From an uncultured Mucilaginibacter sp. (lineage in GTDB: Bacteria > Bacteroidota > Bacteroidia > Sphingobacteriales > Sphingobacteriaceae): DNA of 64,000 nucleotides. The translations under genes and the position numbers were made by a program. The notes below the pieces were generated by a model. That model made no database searches and had not been told where the DNA came from. It saw nothing but the letters and a program-made list of their open reading frames with translations. Within the stretch, counting starts at the first letter, position 1. Each line of letters begins with the position of its first letter. Shown piece by piece: positions 9,465 to 16,877 of this stretch. The DNA is taken from the NCBI GenBank assembly GCA_903864275.1, contig CAIPFE010000046.1:62001-126000 (forward strand), read 5' to 3'.

Positions 9465-9913
9465 TAACCAAAACTGTCAAAATACATGGTCGTTAAACTA
9501 ATAGTCAGGTTTACGCCGGTTGTGTTTACATCAAACCTGTTATAAACCGGCAAGCATTTGGCCCGGTCACCCGCTTTTATTCGGAAATAACGGCCTTCAC
9601 CCTCACGGTATTTAGATGCTTTAACGATAAATTCGTTTGCCAGGAATAAAGCCTGGTTCACGTATGTTTCATTCTGGGCTGTATATTGATCGAAATCTGT
9701 TTTGAACAGGAATTCGAGATAAATTGAAAAAGTATTGTCAACGGAGCCGTTTATTTGAGGCGATACATCAATTGGCTGTAAGGGGTACATGAACACGCAA
9801 GGGAAGGAAGATGAGTCGGCTAATTGATTGAGCTCGTTAGCGGTACCATATACAAAAGTGGATGTTACACTTAATGTTTGTACGATGGCTTCAATTTGGT
9901 TACGGATAGGCAT
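9464..9913 (-). CDS. Phage neck / tail-terminator-like protein
   Basis: This 149-residue protein lies between the chaperone-like gene and the gp10-like gene, the usual place of a tail terminator or neck protein. It begins with a helix (MPIRNQIEAIVQTL), followed by alternating strands with FPCVFMYPLQP and a C-terminus ending TISLTTMYFDSFG. That layout resembles the alpha-beta fold of tail terminators in Bacteroidota phages. No catalytic motif is expected. The assignment is by size, order and fold impression, not by a diagnostic motif. Confidence 0.5.
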   Translation of the reverse strand: MPIRNQIEAIVQTLSVTSTFVYGTANELNQLADSSSFPCVFMYPLQPIDVSPQINGSVDNTFSIYLEFLFKTDFDQYTAQNETYVNQALFLANEFIVKASKYREGEGRYFRIKAGDRAKCLPVYNRFDVNTTGVNLTISLTTMYFDSFG

Positions 9914-9916
9914 TTT

Positions 9917-10046
9917 GATTTACGAGTTTAGAATTACGATTTTAGATTTTTTGATTGTTTTATATTTATAGGGCTTGAATTGATCCTGATTGAGGTTTAC
10001 TGATAAGTATTAAATCGTAACTCGTAAATCTAAAATCGTAAATCAA
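9917..10046. repeat. Long inverted repeat, GATTTACGAGTTTAG family
   Basis: The left arm (9917-9949) reads GATTTACGAGTTTAG then ATTACGATTTTAG. The right arm (10012-10046) is the near reverse complement with the two words in swapped order. Each arm is itself built of two variants of one word of about ten bases. The right arm touches the stop codon of the frameshift extension (10043-10045). Confidence 0.7.
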
Positions 10047-10291
10047 CTCAGTTCGCCGTAGCGTTTCTGGTATTCGGCCTCAGTTTTGTTGAGCAAAAGC
10101 TTTGTTAACACACGTTCATAAGGCATATTTAATATTTTAGCCCATTTCGTGATGTCGCCGCCTGCTAATGAATTCACTGTGTTGATATACTTAAATTTTT
10201 CAAATGATTGTATTCCTGCCTTTTTCTCCAGTATCGTCGGAGGCGATGAAAGAAGCTTATTTTCGGTTTCGATAAGACGGGATAAAAGGAA
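10043..10291 (-). CDS. -1 frame extension of the tail-chaperone-like gene
   Basis: In the -1 frame of the preceding gene, codons run from 10291 to a TGA at 10043-10045 without interruption. They encode 82 residues of normal protein character, including SLAGGDITKWAKILNMPYER and ending NKTEAEYQKRYGELS. There is no start codon of its own in a sensible place. The junction is a run of eight T in the mRNA (10290-10297), giving a T TTT TTT heptamer in the right phase. A -1 slip gives a fusion of about 277 residues. Tail assembly chaperones of siphophages are known for such -1 shifts (lambda G/GT). A T-run indel mutation or assembly error would give the same picture. Confidence 0.65.
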   Translation of the reverse strand, partial: FLLSRLIETENKLLSSPPTILEKKAGIQSFEKFKYINTVNSLAGGDITKWAKILNMPYERVLTKLLLNKTEAEYQKRYGELS

Positions 10292-10875
10292 AAAAAATGT
10301 TTGGCAATGGGCAGCGCCTCCGTTACCCTTAGTTTTTTTATTTCATCACAAAATTCTTCGGCTTCATATTCATTATATTTTTTACCGGTTACTTTGCAAT
10401 AAAAGTAATGGGCAAGTACCTGGCAGCAAGCTTTTAGCGAGGGATTAAAGCTTGCTTCCCACCCGTCTTCTCCATACCGTTTAATATGCACGTTTATTTC
10501 TTCGGCGATAATATCCCTTGCGGCCATAAATGCACCAGCAGGTTCAACGGACAGATTGTTGCTGACATTTACCGTCTTGCTGCCGTCATAGCGTGCAAAT
10601 GTTACTTTTTTAGGGATAGCGTCACTGTTGTACAGGTGTTTTATTTGATGCGACAGTAACAATATAGCATCTCCAAATACCTGGAAATCGTTCATGTTTT
10701 GTACATTTTGCAGGTCCTCTATCCGGATTCCCGATAATATGCTGATCGCCCCCAAGTCGTTTAATACAGGCATTTCCTGTATCTCCATCATTTGCCCCAA
10801 AGTAACTTCACCCAATGTTGAGGGTATTTTTATATTTATTTTACCTTCGGTTGTTTTTAGTGTTTTTGCTATCAT
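10174..10875 (-). CDS. Tail assembly chaperone-like phage protein (zero-frame product)
   Basis: I place the start at the ATG at 10875, which gives 233 residues; the longer frame begins in a repeat region. The protein has features of tail chaperones: an early segment IPSTLGEVTLGQMMEIQEM, then AISILSGIRIEDL, then a helical body. After residue about 195 the zero frame turns into a basic, unlikely tail (FFHRLRRYWRKRQEY), while the -1 frame stays protein-like. So the real protein is either made by programmed frameshifting at the T run 10290-10297 or the gene carries a frameshift mutation. It follows the large terminase gene directly, where portal and capsid genes would normally lie. Confidence 0.6.
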   Translation of the reverse strand: MIAKTLKTTEGKINIKIPSTLGEVTLGQMMEIQEMPVLNDLGAISILSGIRIEDLQNVQNMNDFQVFGDAILLLSHQIKHLYNSDAIPKKVTFARYDGSKTVNVSNNLSVEPAGAFMAARDIIAEEINVHIKRYGEDGWEASFNPSLKACCQVLAHYFYCKVTGKKYNEYEAEEFCDEIKKLRVTEALPIAKHFFSFYPVLSKPKISFFHRLRRYWRKRQEYNHLKNLSISTQ

Positions 10876-10884
10876 GATTTTTTT

Positions 10885-10942
10885 GATTTCACCGATTTTA
10901 TGTCTTGATTTCACCGATTTAGTTGGATGATTTCACCGATTT
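10885..10942. repeat. Three direct copies of GATTTCACCGATTT
   Basis: Copies lie at 10885-10898, 10907-10920 and 10929-10942, at a spacing of 22 bp, just upstream of the chaperone-like gene. The 22-bp period could suit protein binding, or the array may be a slippage product. Confidence 0.6.
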
Positions 10943-11027
10943 TTTTTTTTTGATTATTCATATATTACTTGTTTTTTAGCGGCGATCGTAAGGTCGCTGC
11001 GCTTAGTTTCACCTGTTATTTAGCGGT

Positions 11028-12278
11028 CTAGTTAAGCAGGTGCATCTTCGCAAAATCATAGACCGAAGCGTTGACCTGCGGTAGCCAGCTTTTTGTTTTA
11101 TTTAACTTATTTGCCCCTAGTTTATTTAAAGCAACATAGCGTAACGGATCAATAAGGTGGTTTGATGAATCAACGGGCTCATTGATCGTTTTACCGGAAC
11201 GGTCTGTTTTCCATTTGTAACTCGCCAACTCATTGCGCAGGTTAACGCTTTGTCGTGTTACATTAAGACGGTACCGTCTTAGTATATCTATAGAATTCTT
11301 GACGCTGTCAGCCCCCTTTTTGGCCCCCGTGATATACCAGCCAAGCCGCTTCAATTCTTCTATGGATTTTGGTTCGGCGCTGTCGGCTACAATTTCGGTG
11401 CTTTTGCTTATTGTTGCAGCGGTCAGTCTTTTGGATATATCAGGATTGGTTAGGCCTGTTTCATAAAGCACCTCATCAATCCAAAGCTCGCCGTTTTGCT
11501 TGTACACTAAAATGCAGCCGGTTTCGTCGTTACTAAAGCCAAAATCAAGCCCGGCGGCCAACAGTTTGGCGTCTTCGGGCACATACTCGCAAACGTGCCA
11601 GTTGCTTAATACCAGACCGGCAATTTTACCGGTAAGGCCACGGGCATAAACACGCCAGCGTTCTATATCGACACCCCGTAGGTCTTCTATTTTATCTCTG
11701 ACCTGTTGAGGTAAAAAGGGATTGTGCCTATGGTCGGAAATTATCAGTTGCACGCCGGGCTTCCCGATCAGGTTATCGTGGACCCAAAAAGCCGCGTTTG
11801 GGTTATAGTCAATGAATACTTTTTTGCGTGTACGAAGCGCTAACTCTGTATAAATACTCCAGTCAACACCATTAGCCTCGTTTACGAACAAATAATCCCT
11901 CTTTCCTGATTTCGCATCCTGCCCATTTTCGTAACTTTTAAACTCTATGATTGTTCCGTTATGGAATTCAAATACCCTGTCGGTTTTATTGAAGCTTTTT
12001 ACCATCGCCTGTATCGCTGCCGACGAATAATAGATATTTAAAGCGTCACGGAGCGCACCAGCTTTAAGGTTTGGTATATCCTGGCCCACAACCGTTATTA
12101 CCAGTTTTTCGTTAGCACAGGCGAGGCTAAACAATACCTGCTCAATAGCATAAGTTTTGCCCGAGCTTGTACCACCCTGGTTTATTACAATATTAGCTAT
12201 GCTCATATAGTTTTGCTTAAATAGAATAGAGCCTTCTAAACCGCTGAAATCTGAAGAAGCAAATTCTGTTGTGTCCAT
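11028..12278 (-). CDS. terL: Phage terminase large subunit
   Basis: The 416-residue protein is the packaging ATPase-nuclease. Walker A is GGTSSGKT at about 35-42. The Walker B-like strand is YLFVNEAN at about 129-136 with the catalytic Glu. The nuclease domain shows LDFGFSND at about 243, ADSAEPKSI at about 298 and HLIDPLRY at about 379, which supply the acidic metal ligands. Size and motifs fit the PBSX/Terminase_3 type. Both active sites appear complete. In intact phages portal, protease and capsid genes follow; here the chaperone-like gene follows after about 150 bp. Confidence 0.93.
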   Translation of the reverse strand: MDTTEFASSDFSGLEGSILFKQNYMSIANIVINQGGTSSGKTYAIEQVLFSLACANEKLVITVVGQDIPNLKAGALRDALNIYYSSAAIQAMVKSFNKTDRVFEFHNGTIIEFKSYENGQDAKSGKRDYLFVNEANGVDWSIYTELALRTRKKVFIDYNPNAAFWVHDNLIGKPGVQLIISDHRHNPFLPQQVRDKIEDLRGVDIERWRVYARGLTGKIAGLVLSNWHVCEYVPEDAKLLAAGLDFGFSNDETGCILVYKQNGELWIDEVLYETGLTNPDISKRLTAATISKSTEIVADSAEPKSIEELKRLGWYITGAKKGADSVKNSIDILRRYRLNVTRQSVNLRNELASYKWKTDRSGKTINEPVDSSNHLIDPLRYVALNKLGANKLNKTKSWLPQVNASVYDFAKMHLLN

Positions 12279-12372
12279 TTGATTTTTACTATCTCCTACT
12301 TATTATCACCAAAAAAATACTTGTATAATTACCAAAACAAATGGTACATTTAACCTGCTTAAGGTCGTGGCC

Positions 12373-12822
12373 ATGAAATATAAGTACTTGGTGCTTGTTA
12401 TTGTTGTTTTTGCTTGCTTAAATTCCTGTAAAAAAAATTCGCAGGCGCCAAAACCAAGTGTAACTATCGTTGGCAAGTGGCTCATAACCAGGCAAAACTC
12501 GGTATTATCAAACAACAGCGGGGTTCAAATAACTGCATTTACTGATACAACCTACACGGCGGCTGATTTTGTTGAATACTATAGCGATGGCACAGGCTAT
12601 TTTTCAATGCACTCGGCAACCGGGCCCAGTCTTACTGAATTTACTTACACCCTCACAGGAACCAGTTTATTACAAAATACCAGTAGTGAGAATAAGAGTA
12701 GGCCAGAAACGATCACCAGCCTTACCGCAAACAATTTATCTATCCATGCGGTATTTACAGTTGCGGATCCAAATACGGGCGGAGCTGACACCGAGGTAGA
12801 CGATTATTATTATGCCAGGTAA
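12373..12822 (+). CDS. Lipocalin-like lipoprotein inserted between terminase genes
   Basis: The protein is about 149 residues from the ATG at 12373; a GTG six bases upstream is less likely. A signal peptide ends in the lipobox LNSC, followed by KKNSQ, so it is lipidated and exported. The mature part begins VGKWLITRQ, the usual opening of small lipocalin-like Bacteroidota lipoproteins, and is beta-rich. It is transcribed against the flanking phage genes and ends 5 bp from the small terminase stop. A host-type gene in this position is a cargo or insertion candidate. Ligand and role are unknown. Confidence 0.8.
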   Translation: MKYKYLVLVIVVFACLNSCKKNSQAPKPSVTIVGKWLITRQNSVLSNNSGVQITAFTDTTYTAADFVEYYSDGTGYFSMHSATGPSLTEFTYTLTGTSLLQNTSSENKSRPETITSLTANNLSIHAVFTVADPNTGGADTEVDDYYYAR

Positions 12823-12826
12823 GCCT

Positions 12827-13162
12827 TTATAAAATCACTTCTTTTTCATTGTCTGCAGGTTTTGGGCCAGCTTCAATGAACTTAATTTCTAAAGTTTTAA
12901 CTACTTCGATGTTGTGGGTCTTGCTTTCGCTTTTATCTTTCCATCCCATGCTTTTAAGTACAAAAATGGCCCCGGCAGGTGATTGCTGGTGTAATTTCTT
13001 TTCGTACATACACTCGATAAGCAGCAAGCCGCGTTTTAGAACGTCTGCAAACTCCCCGTTTTCCTCGTAATCATCAAAGTCCCTGCGGCTGTTAAAGCCA
13101 AGAAAAAATGCAAATCCCGAAATGGTTGCAGGTTCGGGCTCCCTTTCCCAGATCTTTTTCAT
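12827..13162 (-). CDS. Phage terminase small subunit (GP3-package type), N-terminus damaged
   Basis: The 111 residues from the ATG at 13162 include ATISGFAFFLGFNSRRDFDD, YEENGEFADVLKR and AGAIFVLKSMGWKDK, which fit the GP3_package small-terminase family that recognises phage DNA for packaging. Family-like sequence continues upstream of this ATG: the same frame encodes ELAARIEAYFTYIVGEFR and KIWEREPEP-linked residues back to about 13300. No ATG, GTG or TTG start is present in that part of the frame. An ATG at 13314 lies in another frame. So the 5' end probably carries a frameshift, and the 111-residue product would lack the DNA-binding N-terminus. Confidence 0.75.
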   Translation of the reverse strand: MKKIWEREPEPATISGFAFFLGFNSRRDFDDYEENGEFADVLKRGLLLIECMYEKKLHQQSPAGAIFVLKSMGWKDKSESKTHNIEVVKTLEIKFIEAGPKPADNEKEVIL

Positions 13163-13584
13163 CTCGCCTTTTTCGCCTTCTGTCTTTTTGCCCGGTTTTT
13201 CTTCAAGGCGAAATTCCCCTACAATATAAGTGAAGTAGGCTTCAATACGGGCAGCCAGTTCATGAGCAGTACAAAGGGAAGGCTGCGGTAGTTTAAGTAT
13301 GATTGATATTCCATTTGGAATAGTACAGATGTAAAGGTAGAAAAATTTAAGATAAAATGCAAATATTTTTAGTAAAAAAATTATTTTTTTTGTCTGCCTG
13401 GGCCCGCCAGATCTATTTCATTTTTAGTTTTAAAATGCCTTTTTATCCAATTAAACCTTTATCAATTGGCGAGATCAAACTATTTGGTTAAATTATGTTA
13501 AAATGTTAATTAAATTACATTTAAGACAACCATTATAGGTTTATATTCGTTACTTATTTAGTAGATTTAACTAATAATTTAAAT
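13163..13584. other. Gap: broken 5' part of the small terminase, then AT-rich promoter region
   Basis: 13163-13314 still encodes small-terminase-like sequence on the minus strand without a start codon. From about 13320 to 13584 the DNA is AT-rich non-coding, with a T/A run near 13374-13390. It should hold the promoter of the plus-strand lipoprotein gene at 13585. I see no further gene. Confidence 0.5.
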
Positions 13585-14172
13585 ATGCGCAACAGAAGGT
13601 TTACTAACCTGCTAATTTTCTTTGCAATTTCATTACTGGCAGTGACTACATCGTGCCAGAAGGACCCTGCTGTGACCGAACCCGGTGCATCAAAAACAAA
13701 TATTGCAGCCGATAGCTCATTGTTTTCATCTCCCGGCAATTTTCTTGCAGTTTCGGGGACACTAAAAGTAAAATATAATGATTCAACCTATACTTTTGAT
13801 GCCACCAAAGATTCGATAGCTTTTATTAATGTCCGGGTGGACGATAAAACCAGCTATTTTGGTATCACTGCTATTAACAAAGAACACAACATGAGTTTTG
13901 GCATCAGCTCCTCTGGTTTTGTTTATAGCAATATTAACAGAAGCATAGCCGGTGGCCAATTTTTATTAAGCGCCGATGATAAAAAGCCGGCTTTACAGCT
14001 TTCCTTAAGCAAGTATTCTGGACAAAAGGACTTTGGGAACATCAATGTTATACAATACAACCAGGGCAAAGAATTGGCCAAAGGTGCCTTTTTCACTTTT
14101 TTGGCTAAAGATGATAAAGCCAACTCGCCCTTTTATAAAGTTGAGGGGACTTTTGATCTGCAGCTAAGGTAG
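13585..14172 (+). CDS. Outer-surface or periplasmic lipoprotein, function unknown
   Basis: The 195-residue protein has an N-terminal signal peptide with lipobox TTSC at about 21-24, followed by QKDPA, so it is a lipoprotein. The mature domain contains LAVSGTLKVKYNDSTYTFDA and ends GTFDLQLR, a beta-rich layout seen in small Bacteroidota lipoproteins of the DUF6252 kind. That family assignment is tentative. It stands alone between the phage block and the AraC gene. Confidence 0.75.
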   Translation: MRNRRFTNLLIFFAISLLAVTTSCQKDPAVTEPGASKTNIAADSSLFSSPGNFLAVSGTLKVKYNDSTYTFDATKDSIAFINVRVDDKTSYFGITAINKEHNMSFGISSSGFVYSNINRSIAGGQFLLSADDKKPALQLSLSKYSGQKDFGNINVIQYNQGKELAKGAFFTFLAKDDKANSPFYKVEGTFDLQLR

Positions 14173-14228
14173 GGGCAGAGATCAGGGGTTGGAGATTAGT
14201 GCCTTTGAGTTGGAAATACTCCTTTCCG

Positions 14229-15083
14229 TTAATAAATGCTGTCCAGGTTTCGTTTCTTAAACGCCGAGGGATTTTCACCGGTCAATTTTTTAAAGGTTTT
14301 ATTGAAATACGATAGCTGCTCAAAACCTGTGGCATAACACACTTCAGTAACCGTTTTGTCCTGCAGCAGCAAGTTTTTTGCTTCACTCATGCGGTGACGG
14401 TTTAAGAAATCGGTAAATGTTTGCTTGGTTTGCTTTTTAAAATAACGGCAAAAGGCCGCAGTAGTAAGGTTAACCTGTTGCGCCAACGTGTTAACGTCGG
14501 GTTTTAAATGGTAATGTTCCTCTACATATTTATAGATAAAACTCATCCTTTTTTGCTGCTTTTCAAAGGCTTTGTTTGCCGCAGGGGCATTGTTTAAAAC
14601 CTCAACTTCATTACTGGTAGCCAAAAGCTGGAACACCTGCAACAGGCTTAGCAATTGGTTGAACCGGTCGAGGCTTTGCAGCTTTTTAAGTGCCTCGGCT
14701 GCCTGGATCTTGGTATCACCATAAAAAGACAGTCCATAGCCGGCTTTTTTAAATAGCTGTTTAATAGCTGTTATTTCGGGATTGTTAAAAAATGCTTCGC
14801 CCAAAAAGTTTTCTTTCATTTGAATTACCACCTGTTTGCATTCGGTATGTACGCCGTAATCGAAATTCAAGTGCGGTATGTTGGGCCCTATAAATACCAG
14901 GTCGCTTACTTCGTATTTTGAGATATGGCTACCGACATGACGCGGGCCTCCGGCTGCCTCCACATAAACGATTTCATATTCAGGGTGCAGGTGCCACAAA
15001 AAGGTATTGCTCAAACTTGGGTTCAGTATTTTAAAGGAGCTGCCCATATCCGGCCTAACTTCTTCCAACTGTAATTTGCTCAT
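14229..15083 (-). CDS. AraC-family transcriptional regulator with cupin sensor domain
   Basis: I choose the ATG at 15083 (MSKLQLEEV), giving 284 residues; the longer frame adds a hydrophobic stretch from upstream DNA. The N-terminal part (about 20-110) is an AraC-type cupin with HLHPEYEIVYV and DLVFIGPNIPHLNF. The C-terminal part (about 185-280) holds the two helix-turn-helix units, with VNTLAQQVNLTTAAFCRYFK and VTEVCYATGFEQLSYFNKTF. Such proteins sense a small ligand, often a sugar. The gene is divergent from the PhyH-type dioxygenase gene, with about 244 bp between starts, so that gene is the likely target (inference). Confidence 0.88.
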   Translation of the reverse strand: MSKLQLEEVRPDMGSSFKILNPSLSNTFLWHLHPEYEIVYVEAAGGPRHVGSHISKYEVSDLVFIGPNIPHLNFDYGVHTECKQVVIQMKENFLGEAFFNNPEITAIKQLFKKAGYGLSFYGDTKIQAAEALKKLQSLDRFNQLLSLLQVFQLLATSNEVEVLNNAPAANKAFEKQQKRMSFIYKYVEEHYHLKPDVNTLAQQVNLTTAAFCRYFKKQTKQTFTDFLNRHRMSEAKNLLLQDKTVTEVCYATGFEQLSYFNKTFKKLTGENPSAFKKRNLDSIY

Positions 15084-15218
15084 ACTTTTTACTGCATTAA
15101 CATTAATTGTTGAAAAAGGTAAATAAAATATCAATACAGTGCAAATATTGGTCATTAAATGATTGGTTTTCGTTGAAACCTATGCCTAATTTTGATTTAA
15201 CCAATTTGCGATAAATTA

Positions 15219-15258
15219 GTTGATTAAGTTGATTGGGTGAGTGGTTGATTAAGTTGAA
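15219..15258. repeat. GTTGATTAAGTTGATTGGG word repeat
   Basis: This short array lies in the divergent AraC/PhyH intergenic region and belongs to the same word family as 8820-8882, 21866-21900 and 27115-27162. Confidence 0.5.
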
Positions 15259-15327
15259 AAAGATTATAACGCCAAACTTACTCAACAAAATGACCCATAA
15301 TTCGATAACCAAATTATAAAAGATATT

Positions 15328-16314
15328 ATGAAAACAGAAGAAAATCCTACTATGGCCACAATGGCCACTATGGCGCCCGCTAATGCCCACAAAGATATAC
15401 CCGGCAACCCATCAACTGCCAAAAGCAGTGCTGTTAAATTAAATGACCGCAGCAACGGCAAGCCGCTGCGCATTTTAAGCGAAGCCGACTGGAAATTCTG
15501 GACAGAGAACGGCTACATCATCATAGAAAATGCTGTCCCGAAAGAAACGGTTGACCGCCTTGCAAACTTCTTGTGGGAGTTTGAAGAAAAGGATCCTGCC
15601 AACCCCGAAACATGGTATGCTCCGCCGCGTGCCGAGATGCAGATGAAAGAGTTGACCAATACCGGCATGGTTGAGGTTTATAACCACCAGTACCTGTGGG
15701 ATAACCGCCAGGTGCAAAAGGTTTACGATGCTTTTGTTGACATTTGGGGAACCGAAAAACTTTGGGTAACCATTGACCGCGCCAACCTGAATTTACCAAT
15801 CCGCCCCGGATTTGAATATAAGGGCTTTATCCACTGGGATTATGATCCCGAAACCAGGCCGCAAAATGTACAGGGTGTTTTGGCATTGGCTGATCAAACC
15901 GACGAAAACATGGGCGGCTTCCAATGTGTGCCCGAACTATTTAGAACCTACGATACCTGGAAATTGACACAACCCGCAGACCGCGATCATTTTAAGCCAG
16001 ATGTAAGCGGCTTTGAACTTGTGAAAGTTAAGATGGAGGCCGGCGATCTTTTAATATTCAACAGTTTGCAGCCCCATGGCATACGACCAAACAGAAGCGG
16101 CAATAAAGTGCGCATTGCGCAGTACATAGCCATGATGCCCGCCCAGGAAGATGACGAAGACCTTCGCCAATGGCGCATTACATCGTGGAAGGACCGGAAA
16201 GCCCCTGAAGGGTACGCGTTCCCCGGGGACCCGCGCAAATGGGAACAAACCAGGTATAAAACTGCGGAACTCGATGAACTCGGCGAGAAACTGCTTGGGC
16301 TGAAGAAGTGGTAA
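15328..16314 (+). CDS. Phytanoyl-CoA dioxygenase (PhyH) family protein
   Basis: This 328-residue Fe(II)/2-oxoglutarate oxygenase has the expected metal ligands: HWDYDPE (H and D, about 170-172) and a distal His in LQPHGIRPN at about 246. The Arg that binds 2-oxoglutarate is likely in the same segment. The first 45 residues are low complexity (repeated ATM) and may be disordered; three in-frame ATGs there make the exact start uncertain. The substrate is unknown; PhyH proteins hydroxylate many small molecules. The AraC regulator upstream is divergent. No signal peptide is seen, so the enzyme is cytoplasmic. Confidence 0.85.
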   Translation: MKTEENPTMATMATMAPANAHKDIPGNPSTAKSSAVKLNDRSNGKPLRILSEADWKFWTENGYIIIENAVPKETVDRLANFLWEFEEKDPANPETWYAPPRAEMQMKELTNTGMVEVYNHQYLWDNRQVQKVYDAFVDIWGTEKLWVTIDRANLNLPIRPGFEYKGFIHWDYDPETRPQNVQGVLALADQTDENMGGFQCVPELFRTYDTWKLTQPADRDHFKPDVSGFELVKVKMEAGDLLIFNSLQPHGIRPNRSGNKVRIAQYIAMMPAQEDDEDLRQWRITSWKDRKAPEGYAFPGDPRKWEQTRYKTAELDELGEKLLGLKKW

Positions 16315-16320
16315 AGGGCA

Positions 16321-16388
16321 GTGGTTAGAGGTTGGAGATAAGAGATTAGTTGAATTTAACTAACCTCTTATCTCCAACCTCTAATCTC
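16321..16388. repeat. Long hairpin, AGAGGTTGGAGATAAGAG family
   Basis: The left arm (about 16324-16350) reads TTAGAGGTTGGAGATAAGAG then ATTAGTT; after a loop of about six bases the right arm (16357-16385) is nearly its perfect reverse complement. It follows the PhyH stop codon immediately and could act as a transcript-end hairpin, although no T-run follows. Confidence 0.75.
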
Positions 16389-16475
16389 TCCCAAACAAAG
16401 TAATCCAAACGTAATAAAAGCCTTTCACCATTTACCTTTTGCCTTTCACCCGCCCGGAATGCGCATTTTTTTGAC

Positions 16476-16483
16476 TACATTTG
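16476..16483 (+). promoter_or_regulatory. Bacteroidota -7 promoter element (TACATTTG)
   Basis: TACATTTG matches the TAnnTTTG consensus and lies 19 bp upstream of the RRM gene's ATG at 16503. No good -33 TTTG is visible at the usual distance, so strength is uncertain. Confidence 0.45.
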
Positions 16484-16502
16484 CCTAAATTTAAAAACAT
16501 TG

Positions 16503-16793
16503 ATGAAAGTATTTATTGCCGGCCTGCCATTAGAAGTGGACGAGGCTGAATTGACTGCTGTTTTTGGTGATTTTGGGCCGGTAAAGTCGCTCAGGATCAT
16601 TAAGGACCGCGAAACAAAAGAGAGTAAAGGTTTTGGTTTTGTTGAAATGGTAAATGATACAGAAGCTAAAGAAGCAATCAGGTGTATGAATGGCGCAAGC
16701 TATTACGGCCGCAGGATCACCGTTAATATTGCCGAGGACAAAGGCCCCGGTTTTAATGCCGGAGGTGGTAAAGGCAGTTTCAGACGCAATTAA
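16503..16793 (+). CDS. RRM-domain RNA-binding protein
   Basis: From the ATG at 16503 the protein has 96 residues (a TTG just before it is in frame but unlikely). It is a single RNA recognition motif: RNP2 is VFIAGLP at about 3-9 and RNP1 is KGFGFVEM at about 41-48. A Gly-rich basic tail follows (GPGFNAGGGKGSFRRN). Such short RRM proteins in Bacteroidota and cyanobacteria are RNA chaperone-like, often cold-induced; a role as global post-transcriptional regulator is inferred. It is monocistronic with its own promoter element and terminator. Confidence 0.93.
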   Translation: MKVFIAGLPLEVDEAELTAVFGDFGPVKSLRIIKDRETKESKGFGFVEMVNDTEAKEAIRCMNGASYYGRRITVNIAEDKGPGFNAGGGKGSFRRN

Positions 16794-16821
16794 TAACTGA
16801 TCATATTATTCTTTTTGAGTT

Positions 16822-16857
16822 GAAAAGCTCTCCGGTATGCCGGGGAGCTTTTTTTGC
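16822..16857 (+). terminator. Rho-independent terminator after the RRM gene
   Basis: AAAGCTCTCCGG and CCGGGGAGCTTT form a GC-rich stem with a four-base-class loop, followed by a run of T at 16850-16855. It closes the RRM transcript. Confidence 0.85.
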
Positions 16858-16877
16858 TTTAACGATCCTTTATAACG

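Noticed and set aside
8820..10942. Tandem words at 8820-8882 and 10885-10942 considered as CRISPR
   Set aside because: Units are 14-18 bases with gaps below 10 bases, no unique spacers of 30 bases and no cas genes.
15328..15380. Repeated ATGGCCAC at the PhyH gene start considered as a regulatory repeat
   Set aside because: It is in frame and simply encodes a repeated Ala-Thr-Met stretch; only the start choice is affected.
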